From NCBI GenBank assembly GCA_944389935.1, contig CALXOE010000013.1, forward strand, positions 1-64,000: a stretch of DNA of 64,000 bases, given 5' to 3'. How positions within the stretch are numbered: position 1 is the first letter of the stretch; each line of letters starts with the position of its first letter. This stretch comes from an uncultured Victivallis sp. GTDB taxonomy: Bacteria > Verrucomicrobiota > Lentisphaeria > Victivallales > Victivallaceae. Shown here piece after piece: positions 1 to 9,159 of the stretch. The notes beneath the pieces were generated by a model. It was not told the DNA's origin. It did not search any database and saw only the letters and a program-made list of their open reading frames with translations. The position numbers were made by a program, and so were the translations under genes.

Positions 1-600
1 GTCGAATTAACATCGCTCTCTACGGTGGCGCTCTGGTTTGCAGATCTGACTAATCTCCTTTCCGGGGTCATCCTCTTTTCGGAGGCGCCTCAAATAAATA
101 TTCAGTCTGCAACCTGTCCGCTTCCATACGTGTAAGTTAATCGCCATAAGTTACACGCCGCAAGCAGAAACCGCAAACGTCAGCTATTTATCATACCATC
201 TCCTTTCGCTTTGGAGTTGTGTCACTGTCACTTTTTAAGCAAACGGCGTGCCAGAATCGTTTTCCCGCTCAAAAAAGAGTTCACTCCGCTCAGAACCCGA
301 AAAAATTGATGCACACAAAAGCAACAATCATGTACACATTATGCACACACGATTCAGGTCATGGGATACGTTTCCGACTTCCTGAGGATAAAATATCACA
401 ACGCGACGGAAACGAAAGGGGAAAGAGGTTAGAACTCCGTCAGGAGTCGGTGAGCAAACGGTAATCAGGAAGTATCCGCTGCTTTGCACACATTTGTTTC
501 TGAGCGATTCCAGACGCCCGTTGGCCTGAAGATGAAAATCTTTCAGACAATCCTCGAGAGCGGCTTTACGGTTGACGCACAATCTTTTGCGCTTAAACGA
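1..600. other. Left-edge region without a supported gene
   Basis: No convincing coding sequence is seen. The base composition is less GC-rich than the flanking genes and the short open frames here have atypical codon use. A frame open from the left edge ends with TAA at 133-135 (about 44 codons) and could be the tail of a gene lying outside the window, but its residues do not resemble any family I know. Near 304-353 there are several CACACA-type repeats and stops in all frames. It may hold the remains of a decayed element or simply an intergenic region. Confidence 0.5.
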
Positions 601-603
601 GAT

Positions 604-644
604 AAAAAAAGGCGGCGTTCCCCGGATTGCAGGGGAACGCCGCC
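604..644 (-). terminator. Rho-independent terminator of ddh
   Basis: A perfect 13-bp inverted repeat (611-623 and 632-644) with an 8-nt loop is followed, on the minus strand, by seven T residues (604-610). It lies about 20 nt after the ddh stop codon. Confidence 0.9.
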
Positions 645-662
645 GTGCGGAAAAATCAGGAA

Positions 663-1661
663 TTACATCCAGTGTTTCAGCAGCTCCTCGCGCGAAAGCG
701 TCGTGAAATAGGCCGCCGGAATGTCGAGGATCGTGAACGCGCCGGAACGCTTCTCTTTCGCAAGACGCGCCGCCGCGCGCGCATGAGCGACAAGCACGTT
801 CGCCGTCGCCTCCGGGTTGCTCCCCCAGATGCAACGGTATTCGACGCGCGCAACATTGCCGTTGCCGGTTTCACCGACCGCGATCGCAAGCCCGTCGTGC
901 GGGAAGCCCTTGTACTTCTCGTCAAGCTCCTGCTGGCTCACGAAATTCACCGTGGTCTTGTACGGAGCGAAGTAGCCGGGCATCTCGAGAATCGTCTTCG
1001 TGACGGCCTCCTTGTCCGCGCCATCCTCCAGCACGACGAAGCATTCGCGCGTGTGCATGTCGCCCGGCTCGAAAGCCGGATTCTCGCCGCGCCGGACGCG
1101 CTCGATCGCCTCGGGAATCGCATGCGTGAACTGGCGCGCATCTTTCACGCCCGGAATCGTCCGCAGCGCGTCGGAGTGCCCCATGCTGAGCCCGCCCTTT
1201 TCGCCGAGTCCATAAAATCCGTAGGCGCGCGCGCCGGGCACGAACGCCCCGCCGAGCACGCGCTCAAGCGAAAAGATGCCCGGATCCCACCCGGTCGAAA
1301 TGACCGAAACATGGCCCGCCGCTTTCGCCGCCGCGTCGACCGCGGCGAAATACTCCGGAATCCGGCTGTGGTTGTCGAAGCTGTCGACAGTGTTCACATA
1401 CTTCGCGAACTCCGGCCCCTGCACCGGCAGATCGTTCTTCGAGCCGCCGCAGAGAATCGCCACGTCGGGGCGGAACGCTTTCTGCCACCCCTCCACATCC
1501 GTGATCGCCATGACCGGGACGTCCGGCAGCTCTTTCTTCACGCGCTCCGGCGAGCGGCTGACGACGCCGACGAGCTCCATATCGGGATTGCGGCCGAGCG
1601 CGAGCTTCACGCCGCGGCCGACATTGCCGTATCCGACAATCATCACACGAATCTTTTCCAT
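663..1661 (-). CDS. ddh: meso-diaminopimelate D-dehydrogenase
   Basis: This is a 332-residue NADPH-dependent enzyme that reductively aminates L-2-amino-6-oxopimelate to meso-diaminopimelate, the one-step dehydrogenase branch of lysine and peptidoglycan precursor synthesis. The N-terminus carries the Rossmann nucleotide-binding loop VGYGNVGRG. Family-typical segments follow: CGGSKND, NTVDSFDNH, STGWDPG, and GLGEKGGLSMGHSDALR. Length matches the family (about 320-330). I start at ATG 1661 rather than the ATG 14 codons upstream because AGGAGG lies 9 nt before it and the candidate promoter at 1706-1734 would place the transcript start close to the upstream ATG. It appears to be a single-gene unit, with its own promoter and terminator. 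Confidence 0.95.
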   Translation of the reverse strand: MEKIRVMIVGYGNVGRGVKLALGRNPDMELVGVVSRSPERVKKELPDVPVMAITDVEGWQKAFRPDVAILCGGSKNDLPVQGPEFAKYVNTVDSFDNHSRIPEYFAAVDAAAKAAGHVSVISTGWDPGIFSLERVLGGAFVPGARAYGFYGLGEKGGLSMGHSDALRTIPGVKDARQFTHAIPEAIERVRRGENPAFEPGDMHTRECFVVLEDGADKEAVTKTILEMPGYFAPYKTTVNFVSQQELDEKYKGFPHDGLAIAVGETGNGNVARVEYRCIWGSNPEATANVLVAHARAAARLAKEKRSGAFTILDIPAAYFTTLSREELLKHWM

Positions 1662-1705
1662 AAATCCAATCCTCCTGAAATTCGGTTCCGGTGAAAAATC
1701 CATTT

Positions 1706-1734
1706 ACAATACAGCAGCAACCCCTTTTTTTCAA
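1706..1734 (-). promoter_or_regulatory. Promoter of ddh
   Basis: On the minus strand, TTGAAA (1729-1734) is separated by 17 nt from TATTGT (1706-1711). The predicted start of transcription is about 35-40 nt before the chosen ddh start codon. Confidence 0.6.
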
Positions 1735-1786
1735 CAGAAACCTCCTTTTTTTTCTGGAAAACCGATTTGAAAAAAACGGGAAAAGG

Positions 1787-1814
1787 TTGCGTTTTCATAT
1801 TGCCGGTGTATAGT
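1787..1814 (+). promoter_or_regulatory. Promoter of the acyl-CoA ligase
   Basis: TTGCGT (1787-1792), 16 nt, then TATAGT (1809-1814). This is the best match in the divergent region and leaves a leader of about 55 nt. Confidence 0.5.
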
Positions 1815-1876
1815 ATTTTCAGAATCATTTGAAAAAGCGGAGCAGATCCGCATCAACTTAATTTGAATACAAAAAC

Positions 1877-3550
1877 ATGAATAAGAAGAGTGAAACGCCG
1901 GTTGTCATTCCGCCATTCCCGGAGTCGTTTCCGGTAGAGGCCCCCGAATATTTCAACTTCGGCTACGATGTCATCGACCGCTGGGCGGAGAAAGACCGCA
2001 ACAAACTCGCGATGATCTGGCGCAACCAGAAAGGCGACGAAAAACGGTTCACGTTCCACGACCTCTCCCGCCTCTCGAACCAGGCGGCGAATCTGCTGTT
2101 GAAACACGGAATCACGCGCGGCGACCGCGTCATGATCATGCTTCCACGGCTGCCGGAGTGGTGGATCTTCTCTCTGGCGCTCATCAAACTCGGTGCGATC
2201 CAGTGCCCCTCGCCGACGCTTCTGACGCCGCACGACCTCGAGTTCCGGGTCAAATTCGGCAAATTCAAAATGGTCATCACCGATACCGAAAACGCCTACA
2301 AATTCGACGAGATCTACGATGAATGCCCCGCGCTCGCTTCGCGGCTGCTCGTCGACGGCGAACGGCCGAACTGGATCAGCTACCGCGCCGAAATCGCCGG
2401 CCCGAACGCGAAACTCTCTCAACGCGAAGTCAAAAGCCCGATCAAGATCCGCACGAAATCCGACATGCCGATGCTGCTCATCTTCACGAGCGGCACGAGC
2501 AAATATCCGAAAATGGTGCTCCACAACCACGCCTATGCGCTCGGACACCGCGTCACGGCCGAGCTCTGGCATGGACTCACTGCGAACGATCTGCACATGA
2601 CCGTCTCCGACACCGGCTGGGGAAAGAATCTCTGGGGGAATTATTTCGGGCAGTGGATCACCGGCTGCTGCATTTTCATCTACGACATCCGGGGGAAATT
2701 CCACGCGGACGAACTCCTCCCGCTCATCGAGAAGTATGAAATCACGAGTTTCTGCGCGCCTCCGACGGTCTACCGCATGCTGACGCTCTCGGATCTGTCG
2801 CGGTTTGACTTCTCGGAACTCAAGCACTGCACGACCGCGGGCGAACCCATGCAGACCGAAACCATCCGGCTCTGGAAAGAGAGCACCGGACTCACGATCC
2901 GCGAAGCCTACGGCCAGACCGAAACCGTCTGCATGATCGGCACGTTTCTCGGCATGAAAGTCAAACCCGGTTCGATGGGCGTGCCCGCCCCCGGCTGGGA
3001 TATCGAACTGCATGACGACGACGGCAACCCCGTCAAAAAAGGCGAGGACGGACGCATTGCGCTCTGCCTCGAACCGCATCGTCCGGTCGGACTGCTCATG
3101 GAGTATCTCGACAATCCGGAGGAGAACGCCTCCTCTTTCATCGGCGACTACTACTACACCGGTGACCGCGCCTACTGCGACGAAGACGGCTACTTCTGGT
3201 TTATCGGCCGCAGCGACGACATCATCAAGAGTTCCGGCTACCGGATCAGCCCCTCGGAGGTGGAAGACGTGCTTGCGAAACATCCGACGGTTCTCGAAGT
3301 CGCCGTCGTCGGGGCGCCGGATCCGCTGCGCGGCGCGAAAGTCAAGGCGTATATCGTGCTCCGGCCTGACTTTGAGGCGACCGAGAGCCTCGTGCGCGAA
3401 CTCCAGCAGTTCGTGAAACGCGAAACCGCGCCTTACAAATACCCGCGCGAGATCGAATTCGTCACGAACATGCCGAAGACATTCTCCGGAAAAATCAAAC
3501 GCGACGTGCTCCGCCGCCACGCCCAGACCGGGCAGAACTGGGGGGAGTAA
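1877..3550 (+). CDS. AMP-forming acyl-CoA ligase (medium-chain/ACSM-like)
   Basis: A 557-residue member of the ANL adenylating superfamily, predicted to activate a carboxylic acid to acyl-AMP and then to acyl-CoA in the cytoplasm. The phosphate-binding loop FTSGTSKYPK is near residue 210. The adenine-site motif REAYGQTET is near 345, and TGDRAYCDEDGYFWFIGRSD with the hinge residues follows. The C-terminal subdomain ends with the catalytic lysine in FSGKIKR (Lys539). The overall pattern (WGKNLWGNYFGQW, TTAGEPM) resembles medium-chain acyl-CoA synthetases more than acetyl-CoA synthetase; the substrate is not known. No clear Shine-Dalgarno precedes the ATG. The tadE-like gene starts 34 nt downstream and may be read through. 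Confidence 0.88.
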   Translation: MNKKSETPVVIPPFPESFPVEAPEYFNFGYDVIDRWAEKDRNKLAMIWRNQKGDEKRFTFHDLSRLSNQAANLLLKHGITRGDRVMIMLPRLPEWWIFSLALIKLGAIQCPSPTLLTPHDLEFRVKFGKFKMVITDTENAYKFDEIYDECPALASRLLVDGERPNWISYRAEIAGPNAKLSQREVKSPIKIRTKSDMPMLLIFTSGTSKYPKMVLHNHAYALGHRVTAELWHGLTANDLHMTVSDTGWGKNLWGNYFGQWITGCCIFIYDIRGKFHADELLPLIEKYEITSFCAPPTVYRMLTLSDLSRFDFSELKHCTTAGEPMQTETIRLWKESTGLTIREAYGQTETVCMIGTFLGMKVKPGSMGVPAPGWDIELHDDDGNPVKKGEDGRIALCLEPHRPVGLLMEYLDNPEENASSFIGDYYYTGDRAYCDEDGYFWFIGRSDDIIKSSGYRISPSEVEDVLAKHPTVLEVAVVGAPDPLRGAKVKAYIVLRPDFEATESLVRELQQFVKRETAPYKYPREIEFVTNMPKTFSGKIKRDVLRRHAQTGQNWGE

Positions 3551-3584
3551 CCGCGCTGCTCCGCGAAACGGGAGAGGAGGTCTC

Positions 3585-4106
3585 ATGACCGGTAAAAGAA
3601 GCCACCGCTCCGGTGAACGAGGCGCGGCGATTTTTGAATCGATCGCCGCGCTGCTGATCCTGTGTCTGCTCTTCTTCGGCATGTTGCAGATCTTTTACTG
3701 GTGCATCCAGAAGCAGTTCTGCGAATATGCCGCATTCTACACCGCGAAATCCGCGGCGCTCGGCTATCGCCCGAACTTCTGTCTGCGCGCGGCCCGGGTG
3801 GCGGCGATCAGCATCTCGGGCAAACGGCGCGGCAGCAGCAACCTCTCCGAGAAAGACGCCGCCGCAAGTTACATGACCTCGGGCGACGCCAGCGGCGTTT
3901 ATTACGAGTACTGGTATCCGCAGAAGAAGAACGATCCGGAGCTCTACCTCACCGCGGGGACCGGAACCATCGCCAGCGGCACGATCCGGCTGCTGAATTC
4001 GCCGCTGCTCGGGCCGGGATTCGCGGCACTGCTCGGAATCTCGAACAATCCGGAGCCCTCCAGCAGCGTCCAGACCTACAACTATTCGCTGCTGTACATG
4101 GAGTAA
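3585..4106 (+). CDS. TadE-like envelope/pilus protein
   Basis: A 173-residue protein with a short charged N-terminus (RSHRSGERGAA) and one hydrophobic segment at about residues 14-37 (FESIAALLILCLLFFGMLQI), the usual layout of TadE/TadG minor pseudopilins in the Flp (tight adherence) system. The glutamate at the start of the membrane segment is typical of this class. The rest is extracytoplasmic and unlike anything I recognise. GAGAGGAGG precedes the ATG at good spacing. It is the first of three similar genes; none of the core Tad assembly genes (tadA, tadB, tadC, rcpA) is in the window, so the apparatus must be elsewhere or absent. Confidence 0.65.
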   Translation: MTGKRSHRSGERGAAIFESIAALLILCLLFFGMLQIFYWCIQKQFCEYAAFYTAKSAALGYRPNFCLRAARVAAISISGKRRGSSNLSEKDAAASYMTSGDASGVYYEYWYPQKKNDPELYLTAGTGTIASGTIRLLNSPLLGPGFAALLGISNNPEPSSSVQTYNYSLLYME

Positions 4107-4112
4107 CGGACG

Positions 4113-6119
4113 ATGAGGCCGGGAGAAAAACACGGCAGTCGCAGCGGCGGGGAGTCGGGGCAGGTTCTGCTCACAGGGATCATCATGATGCTGATCCTGC
4201 TGCTCGGCATACTGCTGATCTTCGACGTGCACAACGTGATCCGCGCCAAATACAAGGTCGAAACCGCCCATCAGGCCGCCGCCCTCGCCGGCGCCGAGTG
4301 GCAGAAAGAGTCGCTGAACCTCATCGGGGAGATCAACCTCATCAAGGCGTGCGAAACCATGCTCGAGGCAGACGAAAACTGGCCGGCATTCGCCCCGGAT
4401 CCCGAACTCGACAAGGACGAGCAGCGGCAGCAGGAGCTCGCGTCCCGGATCGCAATTCTGACGGAAATGCAGACCCGCATCTCGTTTCTCGGGCCGCTGG
4501 TCGGCTTTGCGGCGGCGCAGCAGGCGGCCAAGCAGAACGGACTCAATCCGGGAGGAGTGAGTCTCGACCAGTACAATCCCCGGAACAAGCCGCTGCAGGA
4601 TTATGTCGATCTGCTCGATGAAAACCGGCGCTATCTCGACGTCGAAACGGTCAACAACTTCAAGTGGCGCGATCCCTACCGCAACATGGTGCAGAGCATC
4701 GTCGATCAGATGGTGGCGGTGTTCCCGAACGCGCGCGTCGCGGGCAATCCGATCGTGGAACCGGCGGGGCTCGCGAAAGAGGATCTCTATGCGGAAATTC
4801 TCCTGCATCGTGCTGAAATCCAGGCGGGCGACCCGCCGACGCAGAGCAGCTGGCTCGGCGAAATCTACCCTTTCGTCAAAGACAGAACCGACGCGGATTA
4901 CGAGGGAAAATGGTGGAACATCGATTACGCCATGTCGGATTTTCCGAATGAAAGCGAAATTTTCACGCTCGGAGTGCAGTACAGCACCGGGCAGTACGAT
5001 TACACCGTCAGCAATCTGATCCAGAATCTGCTCCCGAATCAGACCGTCTATCGCCCCGACGAATTGCCGTCCCTGCGCTTCTGCCTCTTCGACAACTTCT
5101 GGTATCCGGATTACTACCGGAAGAACTACAGCAGTTACGACGACGACCACTACAGCTGGTGGTATGAGGCGGGCGTGCTGCGCAAGCCGGTCAAACAGCA
5201 ATATATCTACGAGGGACCGGCGGCCTATGCGGAGGGATCGGTGGTGCTCGACATGGTTTCCCGGTACGACTACGACTCTTCCGGCGGCAACGGAGTTCGG
5301 CAGATGGCGTTCGACCAACGATTCGTCCATCTCGACCGGAAAAGCGATGACGACGGAAACAACCTTTTCCGCCGCCGGATCGGTACGCGGCGGATTTCGA
5401 CCGCCTCCGGGGAGAACACCACCGACTACCGCCCCGGCGCCATCGCGAAAGTACTGGGAGAGCTCGAGGGGGCACAGCCGCCGATCGCCGTGCCGGTGAT
5501 TCTGCCGGTATTCGACAATACGACGCTCCTGCCGACCTACATGCCGCTGCCCTACGGCTTCGGGGTGCTGCGGACTGCGAATTCGGTGCTGGACCGTTTT
5601 CTGAACTGGCTCTCCCGGCAGGGATCGCTCTTCGACTACACCGACTCGCCGCCGCTCGGCAGCGAGACCTACCTGCGGGCATTGCAATATCTGACCGACG
5701 GTCCGGGGTTCCGGTATTACGGCTGGAATCCGTCATGGGACGCGGATTCGTTCGACCGGTCTTACCGGAGTCGGGCGGATCAGCTCTTCGACAACCGGAG
5801 CTTCGTCTATTCGCAGAGCAACGCCGACGGGGCGGGCTGGCTGCAGGAGCCGCAGATTTTCACGGTGTTCACCTCGGCGGAACGGGGGGTCAGGGAGGTG
5901 ACCGATTATCTGAACGGCGGAATCGCGAACCGCTTTTTCCGCTCGCCCGACAGCCGGGAGTATATCGTGGTCGACTCCACCGGACATATCGTCACGAACG
6001 ATGAACAGGATCCGACTGTTCTGTACAGCACGGGAGGATATCCCGGCGGCCCGGGAGGACCCGGATTCGAGGGCGTTCAAAACAAACCGGACACCCAGCC
6101 CGGACCACCGAGGATCTGA
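4113..6119 (+). CDS. TadG-like protein, large
   Basis: A 668-residue protein with an N-terminal membrane anchor at about residues 18-40 (GQVLLTGIIMMLILLLGILL) after a basic start. An alanine-rich helical stretch follows (TAHQAAALAGAEW), as in TadE/TadG pseudopilins, where it forms the pilin-like helix. The remaining 600 residues are rich in Tyr, Asp and Asn with no known domain that I can see, and end in a Gly/Pro-rich tail (GGYPGGPGGPG). It starts 6 nt after the previous gene, indicating cotranscription. The size suggests a surface-exposed tip or a scaffold, which is inference only. Confidence 0.6.
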   Translation: MRPGEKHGSRSGGESGQVLLTGIIMMLILLLGILLIFDVHNVIRAKYKVETAHQAAALAGAEWQKESLNLIGEINLIKACETMLEADENWPAFAPDPELDKDEQRQQELASRIAILTEMQTRISFLGPLVGFAAAQQAAKQNGLNPGGVSLDQYNPRNKPLQDYVDLLDENRRYLDVETVNNFKWRDPYRNMVQSIVDQMVAVFPNARVAGNPIVEPAGLAKEDLYAEILLHRAEIQAGDPPTQSSWLGEIYPFVKDRTDADYEGKWWNIDYAMSDFPNESEIFTLGVQYSTGQYDYTVSNLIQNLLPNQTVYRPDELPSLRFCLFDNFWYPDYYRKNYSSYDDDHYSWWYEAGVLRKPVKQQYIYEGPAAYAEGSVVLDMVSRYDYDSSGGNGVRQMAFDQRFVHLDRKSDDDGNNLFRRRIGTRRISTASGENTTDYRPGAIAKVLGELEGAQPPIAVPVILPVFDNTTLLPTYMPLPYGFGVLRTANSVLDRFLNWLSRQGSLFDYTDSPPLGSETYLRALQYLTDGPGFRYYGWNPSWDADSFDRSYRSRADQLFDNRSFVYSQSNADGAGWLQEPQIFTVFTSAERGVREVTDYLNGGIANRFFRSPDSREYIVVDSTGHIVTNDEQDPTVLYSTGGYPGGPGGPGFEGVQNKPDTQPGPPRI

Positions 6120-6122
6120 ACG

Positions 6123-6791
6123 ATGAAAAAGCAACGGCTGCAGCGCAGAATGGAATCCGGACAGGCGATGCTCGAACTGACCGCCATGCTGGTCGGGCTC
6201 ATCGCCATGATGCTCGGCGTGATTTTCGTGGCCGGGCTCGCCCTGGCGGACAACCGCACCCTGCTCTCGGCGAAAGTCGGAGCGGAGCGCGGAGCCCGTT
6301 CCGGCGTCGAACCGCGCTCTGCCGTGACGGAACTCTCCGGCTGGTACTACACCAGAACCGACCTGGGAGAAGATTCGGATCTCATCACGCCGTTCTCCGC
6401 ACATGATTACACGATCCGTTCCCGGCCGGGCTCATCCGTCGATGAGGTGCAGTCCGCGACCTGGAGTTCGACCTGGAGTTCGGAAAATGCGGTTTACTCC
6501 TATCGATGGATGAGCCCGCGCTCGTTCGATTCGAGCCTGAACTCGGATTTCACGGGAACGCAGACGAATGCCTATGACGCGGCCGTTCTGGTCCAGGGAA
6601 CCGGAAGCTCCGCCATAGATCCGGTCAGCAACTTCGATTCGGGTTACCAGGAGAATGTCTCGGGCGCGATGCGGAACGCATTTCACGAGTGGTTTGGGAT
6701 CCGTATCAACGACACGCTGCTCTACACCAGCCCGGCGAACCAGGTTTACATGCCCGCGGCCGGCGGCAGCTCCGGAGGGAACGGCCCGTGA
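6123..6791 (+). CDS. TadE-like pseudopilin
   Basis: A 222-residue protein with the same plan as its two upstream neighbours: basic N-terminus, then ESGQAMLELTAMLVGLIAMM leading into a single membrane helix (about residues 13-38), then an extracytoplasmic domain rich in Ser, Thr and Tyr and ending in a Gly/Ser tail. The glutamate in MLELT fits TadE-like proteins. GAGG lies 9 nt before the start. Its stop codon overlaps the GTG start of the glycerate kinase gene by three bases, so the pilus-like genes and the metabolic genes form one transcript. Confidence 0.6.
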   Translation: MKKQRLQRRMESGQAMLELTAMLVGLIAMMLGVIFVAGLALADNRTLLSAKVGAERGARSGVEPRSAVTELSGWYYTRTDLGEDSDLITPFSAHDYTIRSRPGSSVDEVQSATWSSTWSSENAVYSYRWMSPRSFDSSLNSDFTGTQTNAYDAAVLVQGTGSSAIDPVSNFDSGYQENVSGAMRNAFHEWFGIRINDTLLYTSPANQVYMPAAGGSSGGNGP

Positions 6792-7897
6792 AATGGATCA
6801 TCGCCCCGGACTCCTATAAAAACTGTCTCCGGTCGCCGCAGGTCGCGGCCTGCCTCGCCGCGGGAATCCGGGAAATTTCACCGGGAGACACCATCATCGA
6901 ACTTCCGCTGGCCGATGGCGGTGAGGGCACGGTCGAAGCCGCCGCCCGCGCCGCAGCGGGGCGGCTTGAAGAACAGACCGTCAGCGGCCCGCTCGGGCAG
7001 CCGGTGACAGCCCGCCATGCGCTGCTGCCTTCCGGCTGTGCCGTCGTCGAACTCGCGGAAGCGGCCGGACTCGAACGGCTGTCCGAATCCGAACGCAATC
7101 CGCTGCGAACCACGACTGCCGGTGTCGGTGAAGAGCTCCGGGCTCTGCTCGACGCGGGAGTGCGCGACTTCGTCATCGGCATCGGGGGAAGTGCGACCGT
7201 CGATGGAGGGATCGGGCTGTTTCAGGCGCTCGGAGGTGTCTGCCGCGACGCGACGGGGAAAATCATCCCGGCCGGGGCGGGAGGCGGCGCTCTCGGGCAT
7301 GTGTTCTCCATCGACATTTCCGGGCTGCATCCCGCGCTGGCGACGGCGAAGATCCGCATCGCCTCGGATGTGACCAATCCGCTGACCGGGCCGCGCGGAG
7401 CCGCGCGCGTATTCGCCCCGCAGAAAGGGGCGGATTCCGCTGAAGTCGAGCAGCTCGAACGCGGACTCGAACACTGGGCGGAACTCTGGAACGACCCGGG
7501 GGAAACGCCCGGAGACGGGGCGGCCGGCGGAGTCGGTTTTCTGCTGCGGCACCTCGGCGGGCGCATGGAGTCGGGGGCGGGGCTGCTGCTTGATCTCGCA
7601 CAATTCGACCGCCATCTTGCCGGTGCCGACTGGGTCGTGACCGGTGAGGGGCGCACCGATTTCCAGAGTCTCGACGGAAAACTCTGTGCCGTCGTCGCCG
7701 CGCGGGCGGCGGAACGGAACGTCCGCACGATCCTCTGTTCCGGTTCGATCGAACCGGATTTTCGAGCCGTATGTTTCGCGGGCTGCTTCTCCATCGCCTC
7801 CGGGCCGGGGACACTCGCACAGGCATTGGAACAAACGCCGGAAAATCTGCGCCGTATGGGGCGCTCTCTCGCCGGTATTCTGAAAGGTCATTTATGA
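6788..7897 (+). CDS. Glycerate kinase (GarK/GlxK family)
   Basis: A 369-residue cytoplasmic kinase that phosphorylates D-glycerate, normally to 2-phosphoglycerate in this family, feeding lower glycolysis. Family hallmarks are the N-terminal IIAPDSYK, the conserved LADGGEGT, GIGGSATVDGG and the C-terminal GEGRTDFQSLDGK. Length is usual for the family (about 370-380). I use GTG at 6788 because it begins the protein exactly at the conserved IIAPDS block and overlaps the upstream stop as GTGA. The downstream cinA overlaps by ATGA. Glycerate could arise from sugar-acid breakdown, in line with the many glycosidases nearby. Confidence 0.93.
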   Translation: MKWIIAPDSYKNCLRSPQVAACLAAGIREISPGDTIIELPLADGGEGTVEAAARAAAGRLEEQTVSGPLGQPVTARHALLPSGCAVVELAEAAGLERLSESERNPLRTTTAGVGEELRALLDAGVRDFVIGIGGSATVDGGIGLFQALGGVCRDATGKIIPAGAGGGALGHVFSIDISGLHPALATAKIRIASDVTNPLTGPRGAARVFAPQKGADSAEVEQLERGLEHWAELWNDPGETPGDGAAGGVGFLLRHLGGRMESGAGLLLDLAQFDRHLAGADWVVTGEGRTDFQSLDGKLCAVVAARAAERNVRTILCSGSIEPDFRAVCFAGCFSIASGPGTLAQALEQTPENLRRMGRSLAGILKGHL

Positions 7898-9159
7898 GCA
7901 TCGCCGTTATTTCCACCGGAACTGAACTCCTGAAAGGGACGACTCTCAACACCAATCTCGCTTTTCTCGGCCGGGAACTCAACTCGATCGGGCTGGCAAT
8001 CCGTCTCGCGCTGACGGCCGGAGACCACGAACGGGATCTGTACGCCGCCTATTCCGAAGCGCTCGACTGTGCCGACACACTGATCGTGAGCGGCGGACTC
8101 GGGCCTACCCGGGACGACATCACGCTCGATGCGACGGCCCGTTTCTTCGGGCTGGAACTTGCGCCGCACCCGGAACTGGTCGAAAAGGTCACGAACTTCT
8201 GGGGGCTCCGCCACCGGGGGCGCGTGCCGAAACCGGTGCTGCGGCAGGCGCGCGCCCCGGAGGGGGCGACTCTGCTGCCGAATCCGAACGGCTCCGCCAC
8301 CGGCTACCGGATCGACACGATTTACGGAGGACGTGCGCGCCGCATCTATCTGCTGCCGGGGCCGCCGCGAGAATTCGAGCCGATGGTCCGTGCCGCGCTG
8401 CTGGAGGACCTCGCCGCCGGACCGGAATGCCGGGAACATGAGTTCACGGTCGGTTTCCTGGCGGCGGGGGAGCCGGAGTTTCAGCTTCAGGTGCGCCTCG
8501 AAAGTGCGCTCTCGTCTTTCCCGGTCGAACTCGCATACTGTGCGACTCCGGCGGGGACACGGGTCTTCGTTTCGGGGTCGGATCCGGATCGTGTGCACGA
8601 AGCGGCAGAACTCGCGCGAGCGTTCGCCGGACCGACGCCCCTCCCCTGCGGCGAACTCGCGCTGCCCGGTTCGATCCTCGCCGAACTGGAACGGCGGAAA
8701 TGGCATCTGGTGACGGCAGAATCCTGCACAGGCGGCATGATCTCCGCGGAACTGACCGCGATTCCCGGCTCGTCGAAGAGTTATCGCGGCGGCGCGGTGG
8801 TGTACAGCAATGAGCTCAAGCACCAGTTGCTCGGGGTTCCGCAGGAGATCTTCAGCTCGTTCGGAGCAGTCAGCGCCGAATGCGCCACCGCGATGGTCGA
8901 CGGCGCTGCGGAAAAATTCGGTGCGGAGTGCGCCGTCGCCGTCACCGGAATCGCCGGTCCCGCGAGCGACGACACGAAAAAACCGGTCGGACTCGTCTAC
9001 ATCGGCGTCAGGGCCGGGGAAAAACGGATCGTACAGGAGTTCCACTTCACCGGTGACCGCCACTCCGTGCGGGAACGCAGCTGCGGGAGCGCGCTGCTGC
9101 TGCTCTACCGTCTACTCCACGAGGATGAGGTCGATTCCGCAGCCGCTGCGGGCCGGTAA
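7894..9159 (+). CDS. cinA: CinA-like protein (nicotinamide-nucleotide amidase)
   Basis: A 421-residue two-domain protein. Residues 1 to about 165 form the molybdopterin-binding-like (MoCF) domain with STGTELLKG and VSGGLGPTRDD. Residues from about 255 on form the PncC/CinA C-terminal domain with AESCTGGMIS, YSNELK and AVTGIAGPASDDTKKPVG, which deamidates nicotinamide mononucleotide in NAD recycling. The ATG start overlaps the glycerate kinase stop (ATGA). The last 48 nt overlap the convergently transcribed membrane-protein gene. The C-terminal tail after HEDEVD is short and low in complexity. Confidence 0.93.
   Translation: MSIAVISTGTELLKGTTLNTNLAFLGRELNSIGLAIRLALTAGDHERDLYAAYSEALDCADTLIVSGGLGPTRDDITLDATARFFGLELAPHPELVEKVTNFWGLRHRGRVPKPVLRQARAPEGATLLPNPNGSATGYRIDTIYGGRARRIYLLPGPPREFEPMVRAALLEDLAAGPECREHEFTVGFLAAGEPEFQLQVRLESALSSFPVELAYCATPAGTRVFVSGSDPDRVHEAAELARAFAGPTPLPCGELALPGSILAELERRKWHLVTAESCTGGMISAELTAIPGSSKSYRGGAVVYSNELKHQLLGVPQEIFSSFGAVSAECATAMVDGAAEKFGAECAVAVTGIAGPASDDTKKPVGLVYIGVRAGEKRIVQEFHFTGDRHSVRERSCGSALLLLYRLLHEDEVDSAAAAGR

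Noticed and set aside
219..711. Short frames near the left edge as small genes
   Set aside because: Weak starts, atypical residues, and part of the span is the ddh terminator hairpin.
1853..3682. A 609-codon open frame on the minus strand
   Set aside because: Antisense to the acyl-CoA ligase, with composition typical of a mirror frame.
3495..5687. A 730-codon open frame on the minus strand
   Set aside because: It lies antisense to the acyl-CoA ligase end and two TadE/TadG-like genes, which have good starts and sensible proteins. Its product is Arg- and His-rich with no motif, the usual mirror of GC-rich codon bias.
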